A DNA stretch of 64,000 nucleotides from the NCBI GenBank assembly GCA_910579615.1, contig CAJTUA010000005.1:20023-84022 (forward strand), given 5' to 3'. The DNA is from an uncultured Lachnospiraceae bacterium (GTDB lineage Bacteria; Bacillota; Clostridia; Lachnospirales; Lachnospiraceae). The notes under the pieces were generated by a model, which made no database searches, had not been told where the DNA came from, and saw only the letters and a program-made list of their open reading frames with translations. The position numbers and the translations under genes are program-made. Below are positions 6,779 through 13,777 of the stretch, piece after piece (position 1 is the first letter of the stretch; every line of letters begins with the position of its first letter).

Positions 6779-6875
6779 CTGCATCCCCCCTTTCTTTCGT
6801 CTGGGGGGTATCGCCTGACCCCCCCCGAATGTAAAGGAGGGCGAAAAACCGCCTTTGTCCTGATTTCCCAAACCC

Positions 6876-6904
6876 ATTATATCAGGTGTTCTGACATTTT
6901 TCAA
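6876..6904 (-). promoter_or_regulatory. Toxin A promoter
   Basis: TTGAAA (6904-6899), 17 bp and TATAAT (6881-6876) on the minus strand. It predicts a 5' leader of about 90 nt with G- and C-tracts that can form alternative hairpins around the ribosome site. Confidence 0.75.
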
Positions 6905-6974
6905 CCATAAATTCCAAGCCCTACCAATTTAAACCCCATCCCTGCACCAATCCCCGAGCCGAAATGATGCTACC

Positions 6975-7058
6975 GCCTCATCCGGAGCTGCCGCACTGGA
7001 AACCAAAAACCCGCCGCAGGTTAAGGATGGAAATTTATCTTCTTCGAAGGTTGGGTAA
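6975..7058 (+). pseudogene. 3' fragment of a second phage repressor gene
   Basis: This stretch reads ASSGAAALETKNPPQVK then DGNLSSSKVG and a stop. It matches the end of the intact repressor (ASSGAATPD.. then DGNLSTMKIG and a stop). No upstream part of the gene is present. It is followed by toxin-antitoxin copy B just as the intact repressor is followed by copy A, so it marks the relic of a second related element. Confidence 0.75.
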
Positions 7059-7093
7059 AGCTACACGAAAATGAAAAAAGGTGAAGTGCTCTA

Positions 7094-7225
7094 TTGACGA
7101 TCCAGAAAAAATATGTTATGCTGAGAATAGATGGGAAACCAGAGACGGTTTCGCCTTCAACGTTTATAGTTACTGCATTACGCAGCAGCCGTCGTTATTG
7201 GCACTAACGGCGGCTATTTCTTTTT
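7094..7225 (+). ncRNA. Antisense antitoxin RNA, copy B
   Basis: Promoter TTGACG, 17 bp, TATGCT (7094-7122) with TG. The predicted RNA runs from about 7129 to 7225. It keeps the GAAACC/GGTTTC 5' hairpin and ends in a terminator with AGCCGTCGTTA/TAACGGCGGCT arms and TTTCTTTTT. Compared with copy A, a stem base pair has changed while pairing is kept. Confidence 0.75.
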
Positions 7226-7312
7226 GTCCCTGTCGTTAAACACCTGATAACACAGGCCGACTAGGGCGACGAGCAGTATACATAACTGAATTAAATCAGA
7301 ATACGTTACCAT
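7214..7312 (-). CDS. Hol-Tox-like type I toxin peptide, copy B
   Basis: A 32-aa peptide differing from copy A only at residues 8-9 (IQ for FE). It has one membrane helix and the DRDKKK tail. Its stop lies in the terminator tail of antitoxin RNA B. The leader again has CCCCCC upstream of the GGGGGG-type ribosome site. Confidence 0.75.
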   Translation of the reverse strand: MVTYSDLIQLCILLVALVGLCYQVFNDRDKKK

Positions 7313-7406
7313 CTACATCCCCCCTTTCTTTCGTCTGGGGGGCATCGTCTACCCCCCGAATGTAAAGGAGGGCGAAAAACCGCCTTTGTCCTGATTTCCC
7401 AATCCC

Positions 7407-7434
7407 ATTATACCATTATTTTGACATTTTTCAA
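7407..7434 (-). promoter_or_regulatory. Toxin B promoter
   Basis: TTGAAA (7434-7429), 16 bp and TATAAT (7412-7407) on the minus strand. The spacer is one base shorter than in copies A and C, which may weaken it. Confidence 0.7.
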
Positions 7435-7502
7435 CCATAAATTCCAAGCCCCACCAATTTAACCCCCATCCCTGTACCAATCCCTGAGCCGAAATGATTC
7501 TG

Positions 7503-7612
7503 TTGGCTTGCGGGGCTACCGCAAAGGATTCTGACCATGCAGTTTCCGGAAAAAAAGCCCCGGCGGTAAAACGTTGCCGCTGCTTATTTTCCGGAAGCTG
7601 CATTCGGCGGCG
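7503..7612. repeat. Structured repeat, copy 1
   Basis: It begins TTGGCTTGCGGGGCT and contains the inverted repeat GCAGTTTCCGGAAAA (7539-7553) and TTTTCCGGAAGCTGC (7587-7601) around a conserved GC-rich inner hairpin (GCCCCGGCGGTAAA, then TTGCCGCTGC). It ends in GCATTCGGCGGCG. Open frames across it are not convincing genes. Confidence 0.8.
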
Positions 7613-7686
7613 GGGGGACGTCCTAGTTAAGTCAGGGCGGGGAAGCTTCCGGAGCTACCGCAAAGGGGCGAACTGATTAAAAGGGC

Positions 7687-7885
7687 ATGGATTTCGTGGA
7701 TAACGTGCACAACCGATTCAGGATGGGCAATGACAGAATTGGTAACGGTTGCACACGTTACCCACAAACTCCACACCCCGGCGAGAGCATGGATAACCCG
7801 GATAACGTGCACAACCGATTCGGGATGGGCAATGACAAAATTGGTAACGGTTGCACACGTTACCCACGTTACCCACGCTCCTGCT
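7687..7885. repeat. 102-bp tandem repeat with internal hairpins
   Basis: Two units with a 102-bp period, each holding GATAACGTGCACAACCGATT and, about 40 bases on, an inverted near-copy (GGTAACGGTTGCACACGTTA). Each unit can fold into a long hairpin, and a third TTACCCACG end is added at the right edge. The frames running through it look spurious. Confidence 0.75.
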
Positions 7886-7962
7886 ATCCTTCCTGTAATC
7901 CATACATACATGGTCAGGGAAAAATCCTCCCCCGGCGTTTATATACAGGGTTAAAGTTGGTT

Positions 7963-8073
7963 GTTGGCTTGCGGGGCTGCCGCGCAGGGTTCCGGCCATG
8001 CAGTTTCCGGAAAAAAAGCCCCAGCGGTAAAGCGCTGCCGTTGCTTATTTTCCGGAAACTGCATTCGGCGGCG
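7963..8073. repeat. Structured repeat, copy 2
   Basis: Same family as 7503-7612. Arms are GCAGTTTCCGGAAAA (8000-8014) and TTTTCCGGAAACTGC (8048-8062), a perfect 15-bp stem. The inner hairpin is CAGCG-GTAAAG-CGCTG. Confidence 0.8.
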
Positions 8074-8326
8074 AGACGGTTGGGTTGGGGCAGGGGAATT
8101 TCTGATGCTCCGCAAGGTCAGTGATGGCCAAAGAAGTTTATATATTTAAAAACTGTCAGCGGCATTTTACGCCGAAGCGCCCGCTTTTGGGGGCGTGGCA
8201 ATGACAAAAAACCCGAAAGCGTGCAACACCAAGAAAGGCGGGGTCTGCACGTCAGGGGGGCAAGGTGCGGGTTCTCCGCGCTACCGCTTGTTGGTCACCC
8301 TGGCCCGCTTCGCGTTCTGCGGGTAG

Positions 8327-8434
8327 GTTTGCGGGGCTGCCGCGCAGTTTTTTGTCCATGCAGAACCCAGTGAAAAAAGCCCCGGCGGTAAAGCGCTGCC
8401 GTTGCTTATTTCGCTGGAACCTGCATTCGGGGGC
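8327..8434. repeat. Structured repeat, copy 3
   Basis: Same family, with different stem bases: GCAGAACCCAGTGAAA (8360-8375) against TTTCGCTGGAACCTGC (8409-8424). The CCGG/CCGG core of copies 1 and 2 is replaced by CCAGTG/CGCTGG, so pairing is kept on both sides. The loop sequence is nearly unchanged. Confidence 0.8.
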
Positions 8435-8440
8435 GAAAGG

Positions 8441-8577
8441 GGGAATATAGGCAAGCCCGCAAAGGCACGCGGGGCAAAGTTTCTGGGGATTCCCCAGGGA
8501 GAATATAGGCAAGTCCGCAAAGTCGCGCAGGGCATGGCTTCCGGAAATCCCCGGGGGAATATAAGCTTGCGGGGCTG
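8441..8577. repeat. 57-58-bp tandem repeat (about 2.3 units)
   Basis: Units begin at GAATATAGGCAAG (8443 and 8501) and GAATATAAGC (8558). Units 1 and 2 share CCGCAAAG and a GGAA/CCCC stretch before the next unit. There is no gene here. Confidence 0.65.
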
Positions 8578-8603
8578 CTGCAGGGGAAAGATAAAAAGAC
8601 CCC

Positions 8604-8650
8604 CTTAACTCGTAATGAAGGGGTCGTCAGTTCAAATCTGATTTCCAGCT
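8604..8650 (+). pseudogene. 3' half of a tRNA-Thr(CGT) gene, possible att scar
   Basis: Anticodon loop CTCGTAA (anticodon CGT at 8611-8613), variable GGGTC, T-arm GTCAG-TTCAAAT-CTGAT and 3' acceptor strand TTCCAGC follow in correct order. No matching 5' acceptor or D-arm precedes it. Tyrosine recombinases commonly integrate at tRNA 3' ends and leave such a fragment at the far end of the element. The intact tRNA would lie left of the window. Confidence 0.7.
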
Positions 8651-8821
8651 TACCAAAAAAAGGAAAAGCCCGTGACCATCCAGGTCACGGGTTTCTTTCA
8701 TGTACATATCTTTGTTTTTCAGCAGCAATTCTGCTGAAGACCAGAACATAATCCGCTGGCAGCATCCGGCGAGGGCAACGAGAAGGATACAAAGCTGAAT
8801 GAATTCAGAATATGTAATCAT
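8627..8821 (-). CDS. Rearranged Hol-Tox-like toxin, copy C
   Basis: The first 20 residues (MITYSEFIQLCILLVALAG) match copies A and B. The YQVFNDRDKKK tail is lost, and the frame runs on through the terminator and tRNA-Thr fragment to give a 64-aa product. No antisense RNA promoter remains. The toxin promoter and AAGGGGGG ribosome site are intact. It is probably a broken relic, though the membrane segment is still encoded. Confidence 0.6.
   Translation of the reverse strand: MITYSEFIQLCILLVALAGCCQRIMFWSSAELLLKNKDMYMKETRDLDGHGLFLFLVSWKSDLN
8669..8698 (+). terminator. Terminator after the tRNA-Thr fragment
   Basis: CCCGTGACC-ATCCA-GGTCACGGG followed by TTTCTTT. A 9-bp perfect stem, probably the original terminator of the tRNA-Thr gene. 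Confidence 0.85.
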
Positions 8822-8915
8822 TCCACACCCCCCCTTCTTGGGGGAATCGTCGGTTCCCCTCCAGAATAAAAAAGTGAGAGGGGGGATAACCGCCTTTGTC
8901 CTGTTTTCCAAACCC

Positions 8916-8944
8916 ATTATATGAGGCGTTCTGACATTTTTCAA
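8916..8944 (-). promoter_or_regulatory. Toxin C promoter
   Basis: TTGAAA (8944-8939), 17 bp and TATAAT (8921-8916) on the minus strand. It is intact despite loss of the antitoxin. Confidence 0.7.
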
Positions 8945-9011
8945 CCTTAAATTCCAAATCCTTCCAATATAAACTCTGTCCTTGCACCAATCCATGAAGC
9001 ACAACGAAACG

Positions 9012-9112
9012 GTTGGCTTGCAGTGCTGTCGCGCTGGATTCTGGCCATGCAGATTCCGAAAAAAACTCCAGCGGGAAAGCGCTGCTGCTTATTCTCCAGA
9101 AGCTGCATTCGC
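9012..9112. repeat. Structured repeat, copy 4 (diverged)
   Basis: Begins TTGGCTTGCAGTGCTG and keeps GCAGATTCC, the AGCGGGAAAGCGCTGCTGC inner hairpin and GAAGCTGCATTCG. The outer stem has several mismatches. It follows toxin C promoter as copy 1 follows toxin B promoter. Confidence 0.7.
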
Positions 9113-9398
9113 AAACAGGACAGTTGGGCTGTTGCAGGGGAAACGGAGCTACTCCATGTAATGAATTTACCCAATATACGCCGATGGTATATATTTGAAA
9201 TAGTTCTGGAAAAAATCCCTCTTTTGTGGTACGATAGAAGAAAGGGGGAATCGGAATTTTCTTAATGGAAATATAAAAAGCATCAATGTGATACGGAGAA
9301 TTCCATTTTCCATATGCCCTAAAAGATTTATGGAGAAGAAAAAAGCGAATGCGTATTGAGAAGGGATTTCATGCAGAACGAAGCTTAAGGAGAAGGCT
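9113..9398. other. Intergenic stretch, no gene seen
   Basis: A possible extended -10 (TGTGGTACGAT, near 9226-9235) may serve the following operon, but its -35 is poor. Nothing else stands out. An AAGGAG ribosome site lies immediately before the next gene. Confidence 0.4.
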
Positions 9399-10199
9399 AT
9401 GAGGATTGAAGTGACAGAAAAAATGCGAAAAGATGCCCAAAAAGGGAAGACTGTCCTGAAACAAAGCAGAGTCCATGCCGGGGTGGGGAAGGGGGCAATT
9501 GGAGCCGGGATTACCTTCCTTGTCTTTGCGTTATTTTCGAGCTTGCCATTTCTGTTTCAGAGGATGCTCGGCGGGGTGCTGATATTTGCGCTTCTGGGGA
9601 TTCCGGGATTGGTTTTTGTGGTTATCGGGGTCATTGCGAAAAAGAAAAGGGCAAAGGATTATCTGGAATTTTATGGGAGGGAGACCGGATATGATGAGGC
9701 AACGATTCTTCGGGCGGAGCAGGAGCTTTTGATGCCGCAGACCGTGATGGTCTGCAATGCAGGAAACCGCAGGAAAGAAAACGCCTGCTGTTATATTACG
9801 GAAAATTTTCTGGTTTCCATTACACCGGAGGCGGGTTATCTGCGCAGGCTTTCGGATATGCGCGCCGCGTTTTACTCGGAGAAAATTCCGGGAATCGACA
9901 GCCGTATTGCGGGAATGGTGTTGATTTCCAGTCAGGACATTGCGAGGGAAGCACAAATCAATTCGCTCACTTACAGACAGTGCGGCGGTTATGTCAATGC
10001 CCTGTTGAATAAGGAAAGCTGTGCGGAAGTGGTGGGGGAAATTGTAAAGCGCAATCCATCCGTGATTGCGAACCCGGTGTTTTCGGACGGGAAGAAGATG
10101 CATGATTTGTTAAGCATGGATAATTGGGTGGAGGACTGGAAGGCGATTGAGCAGGCACTGCAGGGCGGGGAAGGGAGGAACAATGCACCACAATATTAA
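9399..10199 (+). CDS. Membrane protein of unknown function
   Basis: A 266-aa protein not recognised. A basic N-terminal 25 residues is followed by two membrane segments (about 33-53 and 58-78), a KKKRAKD stretch and a soluble domain of about 185 residues facing the cytoplasm. The ATG follows AAGGAGAAGGCT. The next gene starts inside its last codons, so they form an operon with the SUFU-domain gene. It may supply a membrane component to that operon, but no role can be assigned. Confidence 0.7.
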   Translation: MRIEVTEKMRKDAQKGKTVLKQSRVHAGVGKGAIGAGITFLVFALFSSLPFLFQRMLGGVLIFALLGIPGLVFVVIGVIAKKKRAKDYLEFYGRETGYDEATILRAEQELLMPQTVMVCNAGNRRKENACCYITENFLVSITPEAGYLRRLSDMRAAFYSEKIPGIDSRIAGMVLISSQDIAREAQINSLTYRQCGGYVNALLNKESCAEVVGEIVKRNPSVIANPVFSDGKKMHDLLSMDNWVEDWKAIEQALQGGEGRNNAPQY

Positions 10200-10509
10200 T
10201 TTGAACATCCATTATACCGCGCCGGACTGGGTGTGGGAGAGGATTGAGGAAGTTTATAAAACGATGCCTTACTGGAATGGAAGCGGAGATTGCCCAAACT
10301 GGGTAGGGACGGATATTGCCCTGAATGTGTCCGTGGAGCCGGGTGGTATCCAGATTTTTGGAACAATGCCGGGGGAAATATGGAAGGTCTGGTATTCAGA
10401 ATTGAGGGAGAAGCTGACGGCGGCACTTGGGTATGAGATTGGCGGGCCGGAGGACGGATTGGATTTTAAATATGATTTTGAGGAAGACGGGAAAGTTGGA
10501 AAGAAATGA
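10183..10509 (+). CDS. Hypothetical protein (108 aa)
   Basis: A 108-aa Trp- and Gly-rich soluble protein (YTAPDWVWERIEEVYKTMPYW near the start) with an acidic C-terminus. The ATG at 10183 is chosen because GGGAGG lies 5 bases upstream. It overlaps the end of the previous gene. Size and operon position next to a SUFU gene are compatible with an immunity-type protein, which is speculative. Confidence 0.7.
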   Translation: MHHNINLNIHYTAPDWVWERIEEVYKTMPYWNGSGDCPNWVGTDIALNVSVEPGGIQIFGTMPGEIWKVWYSELREKLTAALGYEIGGPEDGLDFKYDFEEDGKVGKK

Positions 10510-10538
10510 AACAATATAACAAAGTGAAGGAGGCAGGG

Positions 10539-11207
10539 ATGATGGAGGCACCATTTATGTATGATACGGAGGAGATGAAGGCGGTGGAGTCGTTTATTTC
10601 GGAATGCTTTGGGGAGTTTTCCATGGTGTTTCACGAGATTGCTTCACCGGATATCCATGTGGACATTTGCCTGATTGCGCCGAACCCACAGGAGGGAAGG
10701 GATTTTTATACCCTTGTGACGATGGGAATGGGGGCATACCGGATGAATGTGCCGGAGGAGTTGGCAGAATACAAACTGGAGCGCGCGGAACTGCTGATTC
10801 GCCTGCCTGCGGACTGGCGGATGGAGCAGGAGGCATTTTCGGATGAATGTTGGTATTGGCCGATTCGTTTGCTGAAGATGGTTGCCAGGCTGCCATTGCA
10901 GGAGGAGAGCTGGATTGGATGGGGACATACGGTTCAGGAAGAGGATGCTGGCTGCTACGCGGAGAATACAAAGCTGTGCGGCTGTATGCTAACAGGGGCA
11001 GACGCGTTTGATGAGGATACATATTGCTGCGAGCTGCCAAACGGCGAGGAGGTAAATTTTTATCAGGTAATGCCGCTCTACAAGGAAGAGGTGGAATTTA
11101 AGCTCGCCCACGATGCGGGTGAACTGCTTGAGCGCTTTCCGGAAGAATTGGCGCAGGTTGTGGATATATCCCGCCCGAACGTAATCACGGACGCACCGCT
11201 TTTTTAA
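10539..11207 (+). CDS. Suppressor-of-fused (SUFU) domain protein
   Basis: A 222-aa protein resembling bacterial SUFU-domain proteins, with the FHEIASPDIHVDICLIAPN core near the N-terminus and VNFYQVMPLYKEEVEFKLAHDA near the C-terminus, the usual two conserved blocks. Bacterial SUFU proteins are frequent immunity proteins for polymorphic toxins. The start at 10539 follows AAGGAGG; an in-frame ATG at 10506 overlaps the upstream stop but has a weak site and would add 11 residues. It closes a three-gene operon. No toxin gene is visible nearby. Confidence 0.75.
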   Translation: MMEAPFMYDTEEMKAVESFISECFGEFSMVFHEIASPDIHVDICLIAPNPQEGRDFYTLVTMGMGAYRMNVPEELAEYKLERAELLIRLPADWRMEQEAFSDECWYWPIRLLKMVARLPLQEESWIGWGHTVQEEDAGCYAENTKLCGCMLTGADAFDEDTYCCELPNGEEVNFYQVMPLYKEEVEFKLAHDAGELLERFPEELAQVVDISRPNVITDAPLF

Positions 11208-11219
11208 TCGTTTTATAAT

Positions 11220-11247
11220 TTGATTTCACTCCCCTCTGTGGTATAAT
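11220..11247 (+). promoter_or_regulatory. Promoter of the LiaF-like operon
   Basis: TTGATT, 16 bp and TATAAT (11242-11247). It predicts a start near 11254 and a leader of about 200 nt. Confidence 0.65.
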
Positions 11248-11274
11248 AATGTGCGTGAAGGCAAAGCAAGCAAA

Positions 11275-11427
11275 ACGAAAAGCCGGAGTGCGGAAACGTG
11301 CTTTTCGTTTCCAGAACTCCGGTTTTTCGTTTTGCGCCGCGAGCAACGCGAGCCAAGAAAATCCCTGATTTTCTTGTGCTTTGCTGTAACTTGCAGCAAG
11401 TCTGACGAAAAGCCGGAGTGCGGAAAC
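11275..11427 (+). repeat. Repeat-rich leader of the LiaF-like gene
   Basis: The 23-bp sequence ACGAAAAGCCGGAGTGCGG plus AAAC occurs at 11275-11297 and 11405-11427. Between them are inverted copies (ACTCCGGTTTTTCGTTTT) and the hairpin AAGAAAATC-CCT-GATTTTCTT. The leader can fold in more than one way. No gene is encoded. Confidence 0.7.
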
Positions 11428-11454
11428 ACAAATCTGCAGAGAGGAGGCGGGCGG

Positions 11455-12444
11455 ATGAAAAAAGGGTCGGCGGGAGCCGTCTGGGGCGTTTTGATGATTG
11501 TGGGCGGCATACTGCTCGCGGGGAGAATCCTGCATTGGTTTGAATTTGAACTTTTTTTTAGTGGTTGGTGGACACTGTTTTTGATTATTCCGTCGGCAGT
11601 CAATTTCATGACGGGGCAGAAAAACCGTTCCAGGTCGCTGAGGGGTTTGATTATCGGTGTGCTGCTTTTGATGGCGGCACAGGGCTTTATTGAATATCGT
11701 ATGCTTTTTCCTCTTTTGATTGCTGCATTTTTGATTCTGAAGGGCTGCCGCATGATGTTTTCTGGCGGGAAAAATTCGCCAAAAGAGGAGACGCAGAACC
11801 GGGGTGCGCGAGAAGAAAGAGCCGACCGCGTAAGAAAGGAAAAAATGCGCGGTGGCAGGGCGGCTTACAACAATGCCCAGGAAATCCATGACTGGCGCAG
11901 GGCGGCGGACAGCAGGAAATTTGAGGACGCATCAAATTACAGCTTTGAGGAAGAATATGATTATTATGGTGAGGAAGAGGAAGGATTTTCGGATTCCTTT
12001 GCATGGAATGAGTATGCGAACCGGGAGGAGTACCGCAAGGAACACTACAGGCGCGGGCAGCAAGGCTTTGGCGGCGGGAATGCGGGCAGCTCCTTTAACG
12101 GGGGCACGAACCGCAATGGGCGCTGTGCCTGCACCTCCATTTTTATGGGAAAAGAAATCAATTATACGGGCGAAGTGTTTGAGGGCGCGGTGCTTTCCTG
12201 CATTATGGGTGCAATTGACTTGAATCTTTCAGGTGCGCTCATCTACCATGATGTGACGATTGAGGCGGTGCTGATTATGGGGGGCATTGACATTATTGTT
12301 CCGGGGGATGTGCACGTGGTAGTGCAGGGAGGACCAATTCTGGGCAGTGTTGACAACCATGTAGAGAAACGGCAGCTTGGACCAGGTGCGCCGACGGTTT
12401 ATGTCAAGGCAAGCTGCATCCTCGGCGGTATGGATATTTGCTAG
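11455..12444 (+). CDS. LiaF-like membrane protein
   Basis: A 329-aa protein with four N-terminal membrane helices (about 7-26, 34-53, 63-80 and 84-100), a charged and Gly-rich linker to about 225, and a C-terminal repetitive beta domain (SIFMGKEINYTGEVFEGAVL, then IMGGIDIIVP and ILGGMDIC) typical of the LiaF/cell-wall-active-antibiotic response family. LiaF proteins restrain LiaS-type kinases in envelope stress; no liaRS pair is adjacent. The ATG at 11455 follows GAGGAGG; an ORF extension to 11251 would run through leader repeats. The linker of about 120 residues is longer than usual. Confidence 0.75.
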   Translation: MKKGSAGAVWGVLMIVGGILLAGRILHWFEFELFFSGWWTLFLIIPSAVNFMTGQKNRSRSLRGLIIGVLLLMAAQGFIEYRMLFPLLIAAFLILKGCRMMFSGGKNSPKEETQNRGAREERADRVRKEKMRGGRAAYNNAQEIHDWRRAADSRKFEDASNYSFEEEYDYYGEEEEGFSDSFAWNEYANREEYRKEHYRRGQQGFGGGNAGSSFNGGTNRNGRCACTSIFMGKEINYTGEVFEGAVLSCIMGAIDLNLSGALIYHDVTIEAVLIMGGIDIIVPGDVHVVVQGGPILGSVDNHVEKRQLGPGAPTVYVKASCILGGMDIC

Positions 12445-12475
12445 GAATTAGTGTTTTGGCGCGGAAACGGGGCAT

Positions 12476-12823
12476 ATGATGGAAGAACGGTTGGTGCTTT
12501 GCGGGAGCAATTACTACGAACAAAAATATTATTTTAATGAAGAAATGTTTGGCAGGCTGCCGCAGCAAGTCAAAGAGGAACTAAAGGTGATGTGCGTGCT
12601 CTTTACGGAGGACGTTGGCGGTGCCCTTTTTCTGGAGTTTGACCCGGAGGAAGGGCTTTTGCTGCAGACGGAGTGCGATGAGAATGATTTGCTCTACGAT
12701 GAAATCGGGAGCGTGTTAAAGGCAAAGGCATTGCAGGAGGAAAAACAGCAATTACTGGAATCCTTGGAGCTTTATTACCGGATTGTAGTCCTTGGGACAG
12801 GCGGGGAAAGGAAAGGGAAATGA
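12476..12823 (+). CDS. Small conserved Lachnospiraceae-type protein (115 aa)
   Basis: A 115-aa acidic soluble protein with ERLVLCGSNYYEQKYYFNE at the start and a LLYDEIGSVLKAKALQEEKQ helix near the end. I recall close relatives in other Lachnospiraceae as an uncharacterised family (DUF6145-like). Its stop overlaps the coaX start (ATGA), so the two are translationally coupled. No function is known. Confidence 0.7.
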   Translation: MMEERLVLCGSNYYEQKYYFNEEMFGRLPQQVKEELKVMCVLFTEDVGGALFLEFDPEEGLLLQTECDENDLLYDEIGSVLKAKALQEEKQQLLESLELYYRIVVLGTGGERKGK

Positions 12824-13608
12824 TACTTGCGATTGATGTTGGGAATACAAATATAACGCTTGCCGTGCTTCGGGATGGCGGGGTGGAAGCAAGTTTCCGC
12901 CTTACGACAAGAACGCCGCGCACATCCGATGAATTCGGCGTACAGCTTTTGGGACTGCTTGAAGCAAGGAAAATTGCGCCGGAGCAGATTGAGGATGTCA
13001 TTATTTCCTCCGTGGTTCCGGGCGTGATGTATTCCCTGACAAGCTGTGCCATAAAATATTTCGGGAAAAATCCGATGATTGTTGGCATGGGAATCAAGAC
13101 GGGGATTAAAATTATCACGGGCAACCCAAGGGAGATTGGTGCGGACCGCATTGTGGATGCGGCAGCGGCGTATGAGCTTTACGGCGGACCGGTGTTTGTC
13201 ATTGATTTTGGGACCGCAACAACCTACGACCTTATCCTTGCCGATGGGGCATTTGCGGCGGGGATTACAAGCCCGGGCATTGGGATTTGCGCGAATGCCC
13301 TCTGGAATGAGACGGCAAAGCTCCCGGAGATTGAGATAAAAAAACCGGATTCCATCCTCGCGAAAGAGACCGTCAGCAGTATGCAGGCAGGGCTGGTTTA
13401 TGGTTATATTGGCCAGACAGAATATATTATAAAGCAGGTCAAAAAGGAGGCAGGGCTACCGCAGTTAAAGGTGGTGGCGACCGGGGGGCTTGGAAAAATT
13501 ATTTCGGATGAGACAGAATTGATTGATGTGTACGACCCGATGCTGACCATGAAAGGGCTGTGGGCAATTTACCAGAAAAATCGTTTGGAATCCTCAAAAT
13601 ACAGGTAA
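12820..13608 (+). CDS. coaX: Type III pantothenate kinase
   Basis: A 262-aa enzyme that phosphorylates pantothenate with ATP, the first step of coenzyme A synthesis. Type III hallmarks are present: DVGNTN (residues 5-10, phosphate binding), the GADRIVDAAAAYELYG block (about 107-122), DFGTATTYD (about 130-138) and GITSPG. Length is normal for CoaX. The start overlaps the upstream stop by 4 bp. A strong terminator follows. Confidence 0.95.
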   Translation: MILAIDVGNTNITLAVLRDGGVEASFRLTTRTPRTSDEFGVQLLGLLEARKIAPEQIEDVIISSVVPGVMYSLTSCAIKYFGKNPMIVGMGIKTGIKIITGNPREIGADRIVDAAAAYELYGGPVFVIDFGTATTYDLILADGAFAAGITSPGIGICANALWNETAKLPEIEIKKPDSILAKETVSSMQAGLVYGYIGQTEYIIKQVKKEAGLPQLKVVATGGLGKIISDETELIDVYDPMLTMKGLWAIYQKNRLESSKYR

Positions 13609-13675
13609 TTCCATAAAAAAGGCTTTCGGCTGTCGAAAGCTGTCATACGAAAATCCTTTCCAAAATTGGAAAAAG

Positions 13676-13726
13676 ATGGTATATTGGATTTGCAAAAAAA
13701 TGGAAATCCAATATGCCATTTTTTTG
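13676..13726 (+). terminator. Terminator of the liaF-like/coaX operon
   Basis: A 16-bp stem (ATGGTATATTGGATTT with AAATCCAATATGCCAT, one G-T pair) around 12 bases, followed by TTTTTTT. An additional hairpin GCTTTCG/CGAAAGC at about 13622-13640 has its T-run on the minus strand. Confidence 0.9.
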
Positions 13727-13777
13727 GACGAAAGTAGACAACCGCAAATACGGTTACACAAAAACGGAGGGATTATT

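Noticed and set aside
7687..8124. 145-aa open frame on the + strand
   Set aside because: It runs through two tandem repeats and a structured repeat, and its sequence is repeat-derived.
8575..8650. Complete tRNA-Thr gene
   Set aside because: No 5' acceptor strand complementary to TTCCAGC and no D-arm precede the anticodon arm.
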